Part shown: piece by piece, positions 6,613-13,130 of the stretch
Layout of the letters: the number at the start of each line of letters is the position of its first letter
Position numbering within the stretch: the first letter of the stretch is position 1
Assembly: GCA_964292495.1 (NCBI GenBank)
Contig: CAXYVX010000019.1
Coordinates: 1 to 16,941 of the forward strand
DNA from: CAXYVX01 sp964292495
Lineage (GTDB): Bacteria > Patescibacteriota > Saccharimonadia > Saccharimonadales > Saccharimonadaceae
Reading direction: 5' to 3'
DNA length: 16,941 nt
Position numbers and translations under genes: made by a program
The notes under the pieces: model-generated
Seen by the model: the letters and a program-made list of their open reading frames with translations, nothing else
What the model was told of the DNA's origin: nothing
Databases searched by the model: none

Positions 6613-8091
6613 ATGAAATTAAAGCTTTTTAACACTCGCGAAGGTGCCGACGCTCTAGACGGAAAATTTTACGAGCGCGGAATTCGCGAATTTTCACCGC
6701 TTAACAAAAGCATTGTGCGGATTTATTCCTGCGGTCCAACGGTTTATAATTACGCGCACATCGGCAATTTGTCAAGCTATATTTATGCTGATATTTTGCG
6801 CAGATCCGTAAAACTCGCCGGTGAAGAATTCGCGAAAACGGCAAATTCTGCGGCATGGAAAGTTGAACACGTGATGAATTTAACAGATGTGGACGACAAA
6901 ACAATCCGCGATTCCGCGCGCGAGTTTCCCGAGCTCAACCCGATGGACGCGCTCCACGCGCTGACCAAGAAATATTCGCGAATTTTCTTGAATGAAATGC
7001 TGGAAATCGGCAATGACGTGAGCGCCATTTCATTCACCAAAGCCACGGACAACATCGCTGAAATCCAAGATTTGATCAAAAAACTTCTTGGAGAAAACAT
7101 AGCCTACACAGCAGAAGACGGAATTTATTTTTCAATCAGCGAATACCAAAAAACGCGAAAATACGGCCAGCTGAGCAAAATTTCGCGGGCTGAAGATTCT
7201 GTCAGCAGGATCGCGAACGACGAATACAGCAAAGAAAACGCGCGCGATTTCGCTTTGTGGAAATTCGCGAAAACGGGCGATCCAAGCTGGGATTTTTCCG
7301 TCAACGAAGAGAACTTTGCAGGGCGACCGGGCTGGCACATTGAATGTTCGGCCATGAGCATCAAAAATCTCGGGCAACCTTTTGACATTCACACCGGCGG
7401 CGTTGACTTGATTTTTCCGCATCACGAAAACGAAATCGCGCAAGCCACCGCTGGCAATCAGCCTGAAATTTTCGTAAATTTTTTCGTTCACAACGAGCAT
7501 TTGCTGATTGATGGCAAGAAAATGAGTAAGTCTGAAAACAACTTTTACACTTTGCCGGACCTAAAAAACAAAGGTTTTTCAGCGCTGGATTTCCGGATGC
7601 TGGTCCTTCAAAGCAATTTCCGGAGCGCGACTAATTTCAGCTGGGACAATCTCATTGCTGCAAAATCTCGGCTGGACAATTGGAGAAATTTCGCGAATTT
7701 GCGATGGCAAAAAAACCTTGCGGCACACCACGAAATGGCTGATTTTGAAGAGAAATTTGACTCAATTCGTGCAAATCTTCTGGATAATCTTGACACACCA
7801 AACGCGCTCGCGAAAATTGATGTGCTGATTTCAGAGATTTCATCGTTTGAAAAATTTGACTTACAGGCACTTAAAACGCTGATTGATTTCATTGATGAGT
7901 TTTTGGGTCTTAAAATTCGAGAGAACACGCCGGATATTACTTTTGAAGAGCGAGAATTGATCCGCGCGCGCGAAAATGCTCGCGACGAGAAAAACTGGCG
8001 CGAAAGCGACGATCTTCGCGACGAACTGCTTGACGACCACAACCTGATCCTCAAAGACACGTCGCTAGGGACAATTTGGTCGCGAAAATAA
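6613..8091 (+). CDS. cysS: Cysteinyl-tRNA synthetase
   Basis: A 492-residue class I aminoacyl-tRNA synthetase that charges tRNA-Cys. The HIGH motif appears as HIGN (residues 49-52) and the KMSKS motif at 303-307. The expected zinc site is complete: Cys40 in CGPTVY, Cys245 in WHIECSAMS, and His270 and Glu274 in HHENE. VEHVMNLTDVDDKTI is also typical of the family. The C-terminus carries the helical anticodon-binding region with REDARD-like helices (RARENARDEKNWRESDDLRDELL, broken here as residues about 454-476). Length is close to the usual 460-500. Only the start at 6613 fits the promoter. The gene ends at a strong hairpin terminator. Its position straight after an amino-acid importer is suggestive but each has its own promoter. 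Confidence 0.97.
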   Translation: MKLKLFNTREGADALDGKFYERGIREFSPLNKSIVRIYSCGPTVYNYAHIGNLSSYIYADILRRSVKLAGEEFAKTANSAAWKVEHVMNLTDVDDKTIRDSAREFPELNPMDALHALTKKYSRIFLNEMLEIGNDVSAISFTKATDNIAEIQDLIKKLLGENIAYTAEDGIYFSISEYQKTRKYGQLSKISRAEDSVSRIANDEYSKENARDFALWKFAKTGDPSWDFSVNEENFAGRPGWHIECSAMSIKNLGQPFDIHTGGVDLIFPHHENEIAQATAGNQPEIFVNFFVHNEHLLIDGKKMSKSENNFYTLPDLKNKGFSALDFRMLVLQSNFRSATNFSWDNLIAAKSRLDNWRNFANLRWQKNLAAHHEMADFEEKFDSIRANLLDNLDTPNALAKIDVLISEISSFEKFDLQALKTLIDFIDEFLGLKIRENTPDITFEERELIRARENARDEKNWRESDDLRDELLDDHNLILKDTSLGTIWSRK

Positions 8092-8110
8092 CCAAAATCT
8101 GAGTCTTTAA

Positions 8111-8139
8111 AAAAACCGCTTTTTTTACAAGCGGTTTTT
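8111..8139. terminator. Bidirectional intrinsic terminator between cysS and the AI-2E permease
   Basis: A perfect 11-bp stem pairs AAAAACCGCTT (8111-8121) with AAGCGGTTTTT (8129-8139) around a 7-base loop. The A-run and T-run on either side let it terminate both converging transcripts. Confidence 0.9.
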
Positions 8140-8145
8140 GTTGAA

Positions 8146-9354
8146 CTAGTTTTTCGCGGATTTTTTCGGTTTCCTCGGGATGTGTGGTTTGACAAATTTG
8201 CGATCTTTTTCCAAGAAAACAATTGAGACATATCCGTCCGCTTCCTCTGGCTTTTCGCCGTTTTCTTTTCTTAAATTTCGCGATTCAATAAATTCGCGAA
8301 GCACGACCATGACACATCCAGCGACTGGGATCGCAACTAGCGCGCCAAGGATCCCCGCCACGTTCAAGCCAACCAAAATGCTTGCGAGGATGATCAGGGC
8401 TGACATATTAAGCCGTTTGCTCTGGATTTTCGGGGAAGTGAAGTTGTTCTCAAACTGCTGCTCGATCAGGAAGAACACGATGTAAATCAGTGCCGCCGGC
8501 CAAGCAAACAGAGTCAAAAGCGCAGCCACAATGAATCCGCCAATCGTCGCGCCGAACATCGGGATGAACGTCATTATGAAAATAGTCATCCAGGCCGGCA
8601 AAACAAGCGACGGGTCAATTTTCCCAAACATCAGGCTCAAAAACCAAACCGCAACCGCTGTTAAAGTGGCGCTAATCGCAGCGACGATGGTTTGACCAGT
8701 GATATAACCACTGACGACATCATACATTTTCTTCGCGATTTTTTGGTGGCGCGCGCGTTTTTTCGTGTCTTTATATGCAATCATCCAGAATTTTTTCTCC
8801 CAATCCGGGCCTTCAACCAGCATAAGGAAAGTCAAAACCGCAGTGAAAATAACGTTCATCATGGCGCTCATGAAAACCGTCAACATGCTCACAACGCTCC
8901 CGCCAATTTGATTCGCGAATTCGCCGATCTGCTTGCTAATGTTCGCCAACCAAGCATTGTATTGCGCATCCATTCCGTGATCCGCTAAAAAGATTTCAAA
9001 ACCGTTGTTTCGCGACTGAATTTCGCGAATAAGCTCCGGCGCATTTCCAACAAATGTGCTGATTTGATGAATGAAAATCGGGATCACATTGAAGATCAGC
9101 AGAATCACAATCGCGATGACAATTAAATACGAAATCAATGTTGCCAAAGCTCGCGAATGACCCGGGATGTGCCGCGCCAAAAAACTCACCGGGCGGTTCA
9201 AAACCAGCGCCAAGAAAAAGCTGATTGCGATTGTTATCAGCGCCGCTTGCGCCAAAAAAATACCGGCGATCACAGCCAAAAAGCCGATGATCACGAGCCA
9301 AAAACGAATAAACGTTCCGGTAGAAATTGATAGTTTTGTCTCATGATTGTTCAT
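8146..9354 (-). CDS. AI-2E family transporter (PF01594-type permease)
   Basis: A 402-residue integral membrane protein. Two closely spaced helices at about residues 16-50 are followed by a third near 70-90, a long extracytoplasmic or peripheral region (about 95-150), and a C-terminal membrane block (about 150-345). That block includes FIPMFGATIGGFIVAAL and a conserved LVGLNVAGILGALVAIPVAG segment, both typical of this family. The family name comes from YdgG/TqsA, but members also include Na+/H+ antiporters, so the substrate is unknown. The tail from about residue 350 is charged and basic and probably cytosolic. The ATG at 9354 follows a -10 box by six bases. The gene converges on cysS and lies 54 bases downstream of tgt on the same strand but has its own promoter. 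Confidence 0.9.
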   Translation of the reverse strand: MNNHETKLSISTGTFIRFWLVIIGFLAVIAGIFLAQAALITIAISFFLALVLNRPVSFLARHIPGHSRALATLISYLIVIAIVILLIFNVIPIFIHQISTFVGNAPELIREIQSRNNGFEIFLADHGMDAQYNAWLANISKQIGEFANQIGGSVVSMLTVFMSAMMNVIFTAVLTFLMLVEGPDWEKKFWMIAYKDTKKRARHQKIAKKMYDVVSGYITGQTIVAAISATLTAVAVWFLSLMFGKIDPSLVLPAWMTIFIMTFIPMFGATIGGFIVAALLTLFAWPAALIYIVFFLIEQQFENNFTSPKIQSKRLNMSALIILASILVGLNVAGILGALVAIPVAGCVMVVLREFIESRNLRKENGEKPEEADGYVSIVFLEKDRKFVKPHIPRKPKKSAKN

Positions 9355-9360
9355 ACTAAC

Positions 9361-9369
9361 AGTTTAACA
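9361..9369 (-). promoter_or_regulatory. Promoter of the AI-2E-family transporter gene
   Basis: Minus-strand extended -10 TGT-TAAACT, hexamer at 9361-9366, ends six bases before the ATG at 9354, so the first transcribed base should be the A of the start codon. The nearest TTCGCGAA is about 25 bases further upstream. Confidence 0.6.
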
Positions 9370-9408
9370 CAAGCCAGAAAATTATCAAATTTCGCGAAGT
9401 ATTTTTGA

Positions 9409-11109
9409 TTATTTTTCGCTGTTTTTGCGCGAACTTTTGGCTGCGATTTTGCCAAGATATTTTTGCACGCGCGAGATTTTCGGCCAAGGGAAAATCTCAT
9501 CAATTTTCGCGGAAATTTCGCGGCGTTTGTTGTTTAAAATTTCGGACGTATTTTCACCTGATTTTTCGTTTTTGTTGCGCAACAATTTTTCGCGAAAAAC
9601 TTCGCCGTAATAAAAATGATTCATGAAATTATCTTTGAATTCTTGGTATTTTCCAGCGACGATATTTTCGCGAATTTCCTCCATTAATCTCAGCATGAAA
9701 CGGATGTTGTGCACGCTCGCCAGCTCAAAATATTTACCGGTCAAATCACGGTTTTTGCTCTTGCTCATCATTCGCAAAACAGCCGGCGTGGCGCGATTTT
9801 CCGCGATATCTTTGCGGAGATTTTCCGTCAATTCTTCGCCGTTGAAATTGCTTTTTCCGTTTGAAAAATTTGCCACGTATTTCGCGATTTCCGCGTTCAA
9901 ATTCTCGCTCAAATCGGCGTCTGAAAACGGTTCGTATTTTGTGAAATTTTTGGTCGGAATTTGTTGTTCATCAAGTTCGCGAATCTGGCCAGCGCAAACA
10001 GGGCAGTCGCATTTTTCATCCAAAGCTCCGTGCGAATTCGCGAAAAATGCGCTTGTGATATTGCGATTTCCTTCGGTGGTGTAAATTCGCCCATTGCGCG
10101 CTTCTCGCGTTGGCGCCACGCAGTCAAAAGTGTCTGCGCCGTTTTCCACGCCGACAAAAACGTGTTCCGGGTCGGAAATTCCCAACAAATGGCGCGGTTT
10201 GTTTTCCGGCAAATTTTTCGTGGTCCAACTCATTTCTTCGCCGAGATTTTCAAAAGTCCAGCTTCCGCCAAGCCCGAAACCGTCCGGTTCCCAACTGCCG
10301 TCAGCGTCTTCAACGCGAAGATTTGCCATGTCAGTGGAAGCTTTTTCGCGAAGATCTCGCCAATGCCCGCCCTGAACCACCGGCATGAACATTTGATAGG
10401 GGCGAGTCGCGTATTTTCGCGTGAGTTTGACGTGCTCTTGCATGCACCGAACAGCCCATTTCCGCGTGCGTTCTAGCGCTTCAACGTTGTAATTATATCC
10501 ATCAGCCAGATTTGTCAACTGGTCAAACGCCATGAACATGTCCGCACCAAGTTTGTGCTGGCTCTCCATAGCGCGCTCCGGCGAGTAGAAAATTCGCTTG
10601 TTGGAGCTCTTATTCCATTCCGCGTTAAACCACACGCCATCATCCAAAACTTCGACGTTCTTGCCTTTGTTGACCGAAACGTCGTCGTCTGTCATGGCCG
10701 CGTATTTTTCGTGAAATCCAACTTTTCCGCCGTTGTTTTCTTTGTCATTGTCGTCGCTCATGACCTGAAATCCGCCACTGTCGGAAATGGTTGCGCCAGC
10801 CCATTTTCCTTCGTCGATCACCATATCGCCGCGCGGGTCGTAATTCGCCAAACCACCGCGCGCAAAAATATTATCCAGCTCGCCGCGTCCAAACAACAGA
10901 TAAGAATTGGTCATTCTGATCTGCATTCCGAGCGCAGCCAAAGTCGCATTGCCGACCTGTTTGACGTATCCGTAGCTCGCAACAGGGGAGAAGGCCGGAG
11001 TTTCAACTTCTCCGTGTTCTGTGTGGATTTTGCCGGCACGCATCAGAGGATATTCGCGCTCGTTTTTCGCGATAACCTCAAAACCGACATGCTTTTGTCT
11101 CTGATTCAT
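9409..11109 (-). CDS. tgt: tRNA-guanine transglycosylase, enlarged form
   Basis: A 566-residue protein of the queuine/preQ1 tRNA-ribosyltransferase family, which swaps guanine-34 of GUN-anticodon tRNAs for a 7-deazaguanine. Seen: Asp110 in SDSGGFQVMS, the nucleophile Asp329 in TFDCVAPTREARNG, and zinc ligands Cys367, Cys369 and Cys372 (CDCPVC) with His467 in SVHNIRFMLRLMEEIR. LERTRKWAVRC and the QGG stretch near residue 246 also match. Bacterial Tgt is usually about 370-390 residues. The excess comes from an insert at about 118-165, a roughly 70-residue insert between the zinc cysteines and the zinc histidine, and a charged C-terminal tail after about residue 500. The substrate-pocket motif, usually GGLAVGE, is GGSWTFE (281-287). 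The start at 11109 follows a -10 box by six bases. No queuosine synthesis gene is visible in the window. Confidence 0.9.
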   Translation of the reverse strand: MNQRQKHVGFEVIAKNEREYPLMRAGKIHTEHGEVETPAFSPVASYGYVKQVGNATLAALGMQIRMTNSYLLFGRGELDNIFARGGLANYDPRGDMVIDEGKWAGATISDSGGFQVMSDDNDKENNGGKVGFHEKYAAMTDDDVSVNKGKNVEVLDDGVWFNAEWNKSSNKRIFYSPERAMESQHKLGADMFMAFDQLTNLADGYNYNVEALERTRKWAVRCMQEHVKLTRKYATRPYQMFMPVVQGGHWRDLREKASTDMANLRVEDADGSWEPDGFGLGGSWTFENLGEEMSWTTKNLPENKPRHLLGISDPEHVFVGVENGADTFDCVAPTREARNGRIYTTEGNRNITSAFFANSHGALDEKCDCPVCAGQIRELDEQQIPTKNFTKYEPFSDADLSENLNAEIAKYVANFSNGKSNFNGEELTENLRKDIAENRATPAVLRMMSKSKNRDLTGKYFELASVHNIRFMLRLMEEIRENIVAGKYQEFKDNFMNHFYYGEVFREKLLRNKNEKSGENTSEILNNKRREISAKIDEIFPWPKISRVQKYLGKIAAKSSRKNSEK

Positions 11110-11115
11110 ATCATT

Positions 11116-11136
11116 ATTTTACGATTTTTTCGCGAA
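11116..11136 (-). promoter_or_regulatory. Promoter of tgt
   Basis: Minus-strand TTCGCGAA (11129-11136), seven bases, then TAAAAT (11116-11121), which ends six bases before the ATG at 11109. A leaderless transcript is predicted. Confidence 0.55.
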
Positions 11137-11185
11137 TTTCACAAACACAAACGTTTTCGCGCGCCTTTCGCTTTTTGCAGAAATT

Positions 11186-11194
11186 TGATAAAAT
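11186..11194 (+). promoter_or_regulatory. Promoter of tRNA-Gln
   Basis: Extended -10 TGA-TAAAAT with the hexamer at 11189-11194. Transcription would begin near 11201, giving a 5' precursor of about 34 nt before the tRNA. The -35 region (TTTCGC, about 11166-11171) is weak. Confidence 0.5.
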
Positions 11195-11202
11195 AAAAAA
11201 GT

Positions 11203-11226
11203 GCTTCGCGAATTTTGCTTCGCGAG
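11203..11226 (+). repeat. Direct repeat of GCTTCGCGA in the tRNA 5' precursor, able to form a hairpin
   Basis: GCTTCGCGA occurs at 11203-11211 and 11217-11225. Because TCGCGA is self-complementary, the two copies can also pair as a stem of six to eight base pairs with a short T-rich loop directly upstream of the tRNA. Confidence 0.6.
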
Positions 11227-11234
11227 CGATATAT

Positions 11235-11309
11235 TGGGCCGTCGCCAAGCGGTAAGGCACCAGGTTTTGGTCCTGGCATTCGGGGGTTCGAATCCCTCCG
11301 GCCCAACCA
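11235..11309 (+). tRNA. tRNA-Gln (anticodon TTG), CCA encoded
   Basis: A complete 75-base cloverleaf. The acceptor stem pairs TGGGCCG with CGGCCCA. The D arm has GCCAAGCGGTAAGGC, and the anticodon stem CCAGG/CCTGG encloses loop TTTTGGT with anticodon TTG. The T arm is GGGGG-TTCGAAT-CCCTC with one G-T pair, followed by discriminator A and an encoded CCA at 11307-11309. The D-arm and junction bases match bacterial tRNA-Gln closely. An antisense frame across this gene starting LVGPEGFEPP is the common artefact seen opposite tRNAs. Confidence 0.97.
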
Positions 11310-11318
11310 GATTTATTT

Positions 11319-11343
11319 TCGCGATTAGTTTTCGCGATTTTTT
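11319..11343 (+). terminator. Intrinsic terminator of tRNA-Gln built from two TCGCGA copies
   Basis: TCGCGA (11319-11324) and TCGCGA (11332-11337) form a 6-bp GC-centred stem with a 7-base loop, followed at once by a run of six T (11338-11343). It lies just past the tRNA and before the converging helicase gene. Confidence 0.6.
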
Positions 11344-11356
11344 ATTAGTAAGTATT

Positions 11357-12628
11357 TCAAGCCTTTTTATGGTTTTTCGCGAATTTTTGCGGAACTTTGC
11401 GCTGATTTTCTTTCTTCGGCGCAACGAAAGTCAGAGCTTTTCCAGTTGCGCCGCCGCGGCCGGTGCGACCGATGCGGTGAGTGTAATCTTCAAAAGTTGC
11501 CGGTTGGTCAAAATTGATCACGTGGCTGACATTCGGGATGTCAATTCCGCGAGCCGCAACATCGGTGGCAACGAGAATTCTCGCTTTATTATCTTTGAAA
11601 TCTCGCAACGCGCGCTGGCGTTGTGATTGCGATTTGTTTCCGTGAATTGCAACAGAGGTGAAACCAAGATTATTTAGTTTGTCAGAAAGCCTCTGAACGC
11701 CAAATTTCGTCTCGCCAAAAATCAGAACTTTCTCAAAATCATCGCCGGCAAACATTTCCTGCAATTTCGCGATTTTCTCTTCTTTTGACTGCGCAACGAT
11801 CACATCTTGATCAACATTTTCGCTGGTTTCAGATGTCCGCACCGAAACAATTTCCGGATCATTCAAAAATTCTTTCGTGAGTTCGCGAATTTCCGGCGTC
11901 ATTGTTGCGCTGAAAAACAGCGTTCGGTGCGCGGGAATATTTCTCGCCATTTCGCGAATATTCCCAATAAACCCCATATCCAGCATGCGGTCAGCTTCGT
12001 CCAGCACCAAATTTTTAACCCATTTCAAAGTCAAATCTCCGCGTTTCATCAGATCAATCGCGCGCCCAGGTGTCGCCACAATCACGTGCGGACGACGAGC
12101 CAGTTCGCGAATTTGCCGGCCAATGTTCGCACCGCCAACCAAAACCACCGAATAAAGTTTCAGGTTTTTCGCGAAAGCCTTAAATTCCGCGTCAATTTGT
12201 TCAGCTAGCTCGCGAGTTGGCGTGAGAATGAGCACGGATTGGCGCAAATTTTCGTTCTGCAAACCGTGAATGAGCGGCAACAAAAACGCAGCGGTTTTGC
12301 CCGTGCCGGTGTTCGCCAGCCCGATCAAATCGCGCCCGGAAATAATCGCGGGGATGGATTGATCCTGAATCGCGCTCGGCGTTTTATAGCCTTTTTCGCG
12401 AACATTTTCCAGTAAGGCGTCAGAAAAAGGGAAGTCCTCAAATTTATTTTCAGCAGTATATTCCACTTTTTCAACAGGTTTGGCGCGGTTCACAAAACGC
12501 GCTGGATCAATATATTTTGCGCGAGATTTGGACGGTTTTCGCCCAGAATTTTGCGGTTTTCGCCCGCTTTGATTTTTCGCGTTTTTCGCGTTTTTCGCGC
12601 CTGAACGCGGTTTTCTTTGATTTGTCAT
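11357..12628 (-). CDS. DEAD-box ATP-dependent RNA helicase (RhlE-like)
   Basis: A 423-residue helicase that remodels RNA structures in ribosome assembly or mRNA decay. Motifs: F residue and Q motif around 63-88 (GYKTPSAIQDQ), Walker A ANTGTGKT (105-112), PTRELA (137-142), TPGR (186-189), DEAD (210-213), SAT (240-242), then RILVATDVAARGID and HRIGRTGRGG in the second RecA domain. The first 55 residues are a basic, low-complexity linker with AKN and GRKP repeats. The C-terminus is short and basic, without an RNA-binding domain. ATG at 12628 has AAAGG ten bases upstream; a longer frame to 12787 would cross both divergent promoters. An alternative ATG at 12655 would add nine residues. Divergent from the polymerase operon and convergent with tRNA-Gln. 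Confidence 0.93.
   Translation of the reverse strand: MTNQRKPRSGAKNAKNAKNQSGRKPQNSGRKPSKSRAKYIDPARFVNRAKPVEKVEYTAENKFEDFPFSDALLENVREKGYKTPSAIQDQSIPAIISGRDLIGLANTGTGKTAAFLLPLIHGLQNENLRQSVLILTPTRELAEQIDAEFKAFAKNLKLYSVVLVGGANIGRQIRELARRPHVIVATPGRAIDLMKRGDLTLKWVKNLVLDEADRMLDMGFIGNIREMARNIPAHRTLFFSATMTPEIRELTKEFLNDPEIVSVRTSETSENVDQDVIVAQSKEEKIAKLQEMFAGDDFEKVLIFGETKFGVQRLSDKLNNLGFTSVAIHGNKSQSQRQRALRDFKDNKARILVATDVAARGIDIPNVSHVINFDQPATFEDYTHRIGRTGRGGATGKALTFVAPKKENQRKVPQKFAKNHKKA
12533..12565 (-). repeat. 21-bp-period repeat in the helicase linker
   Basis: CGGTTTTCGCCC occurs at 12533-12544 and 12554-12565 on the plus strand. In the minus-strand gene this encodes two tandem GRKP-containing heptads in the basic N-terminal linker. 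Confidence 0.7.
12573..12599 (-). repeat. Three tandem 9-bp repeats in the helicase linker
   Basis: TTTTTCGCG is repeated perfectly three times on the plus strand and encodes AKN-AKN-AKN in the helicase N-terminus. Perfect short repeats suggest copy number may vary by slippage without breaking the frame. Confidence 0.85.
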
Positions 12629-12716
12629 AAAAATTAGCCTTTCGTCATGTTTCATTTCTGCCGTCTCAGCGCGTTTTCGCGAAAAAGTAAATCCGTTTTC
12701 GGATGCAGTAATGACC

Positions 12717-12736
12717 ACTTTAACATATTTCGCGAA
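12717..12736 (-). promoter_or_regulatory. Probable promoter of the DEAD-box helicase gene
   Basis: Minus-strand TTCGCGAA (12729-12736), six bases, then TGT-TAAAGT-like -10 with the hexamer at 12717-12722. The transcript would start near 12710, giving a leader of about 80 nt that carries AAAGG before the ATG at 12628. It is weaker evidence than for the other promoters because the gene start is distant. Confidence 0.45.
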
Positions 12737-12747
12737 AATGTTATAAT
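12729..12747 (+). promoter_or_regulatory. Promoter of the small protein / Y-family polymerase operon
   Basis: TTCGCGAA (12729-12736), five bases, then consensus TATAAT (12742-12747) preceded by TG. Transcription should start near 12754, about 113 bases before the ATG at 12867. The octamer lies inside a wider imperfect inverted repeat, AACAT to ATGTT (12722-12742). I find no LexA-type box (CTGT-N8-ACAG or CGAAC-N4-GTTCG). Confidence 0.6.
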
Positions 12748-12782
12748 TGACGGTAAGCAACCAAACTTCGGTCACTGCGCGC

Positions 12783-12871
12783 TTCATACATCAGCTTGTC
12801 CGCCTCCGCGAACGGCGAGCTCCAAATTTCGCGGAAAACGTAAACTAATTTGATTTGGAGTGATGTATGGA
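12783..12871 (+). promoter_or_regulatory. Structured mRNA leader that can mask the ribosome binding site and start codon
   Basis: An 11-bp outer stem pairs 12783-12793 with 12861-12871, covering the ATG at 12867 (one G-T pair). An 8-bp inner stem pairs CTCCAAAT (12820-12827) with ATTTGGAG (12853-12860), covering the GGAG Shine-Dalgarno. Between the 5' arms a small CGCC/GGCG hairpin (12801-12804 with 12814-12817) completes a three-way junction. CAAATT (12823-12828) can instead pair with AATTTG (12847-12852), which would free GGAG. The pairing is read directly; a switching role is inference. Confidence 0.55.
12857..12860 (+). promoter_or_regulatory. Shine-Dalgarno of the small protein gene, inside a stem
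   Basis: GGAG six bases before the ATG at 12867. All four bases are part of the inner stem of the leader structure. Confidence 0.7.
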
Positions 12872-13130
12872 TCCTTTGGAAATGATAAATGAAAATGTTG
12901 ATGTAGCGATGATTTTTTCGCGAAAAACCGGCGCCGTGCCGAGAAAAATGATCTATCGCGGGCGGGAAATTTTGTTCACGCGGCTTGGGATGCGCCATCC
13001 GACGCGGCAAGGTTTGAGGATGATTCACGTGTTTGACATGAGCGACGGCGCCAACGATTATCGCCTGGAATTTGACGCGGAAAATCTGAGCTGGAAACTG
13101 ATTTCAATGATTCCGGGAGATTTGCTATGA
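12867..13130 (+). CDS. Small protein of unknown function coupled to a Y-family polymerase
   Basis: An 87-residue soluble protein with no membrane segment and no Cys motif. The second half reads like a small beta-rich fold, with alternating strands around PRKMIYRGREILFTRLGM and YRLEFDAENLSWKLISM. This reminds me of the short DUF6504-like proteins that accompany Y-family polymerase genes in other bacteria, but the resemblance is loose and I cannot name a family. The start is supported by GGAG six bases upstream. It is the first gene after a leader of about 113 nt and its stop overlaps the polymerase start as ATGA, so the two are almost certainly made together. Function unknown; a polymerase accessory role is inferred from coupling alone. 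Confidence 0.8.
   Translation: MDPLEMINENVDVAMIFSRKTGAVPRKMIYRGREILFTRLGMRHPTRQGLRMIHVFDMSDGANDYRLEFDAENLSWKLISMIPGDLL

Noticed and set aside
7608..8231. 207-residue minus-strand frame opposite the end of cysS
   Set aside because: It is a Ser/Arg-rich shadow of cysS, crosses the shared terminator and the end of the AI-2E gene, and lacks a ribosome binding site.
10555..11196. 213-residue plus-strand frame opposite tgt
   Set aside because: Shadow of tgt; the tgt reading has conserved catalytic and zinc residues and a matching promoter.
11119..11424. 101-residue minus-strand frame containing LVGPEGFEPPNART
   Set aside because: This is the antisense of tRNA-Gln, a well-known source of false proteins; no promoter or ribosome binding site supports it.
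12629..12787. Upstream in-frame extension of the DEAD-box helicase
   Set aside because: It crosses both divergent promoters; the conserved part and an AAAGG site support the start at 12628.
12660..12866. A LexA/SOS box controlling the polymerase operon
   Set aside because: Neither the Gram-negative CTGT-N8-ACAG nor the Gram-positive CGAAC-N4-GTTCG pattern is present; the only operator-like sequence is the octamer-centred inverted repeat.
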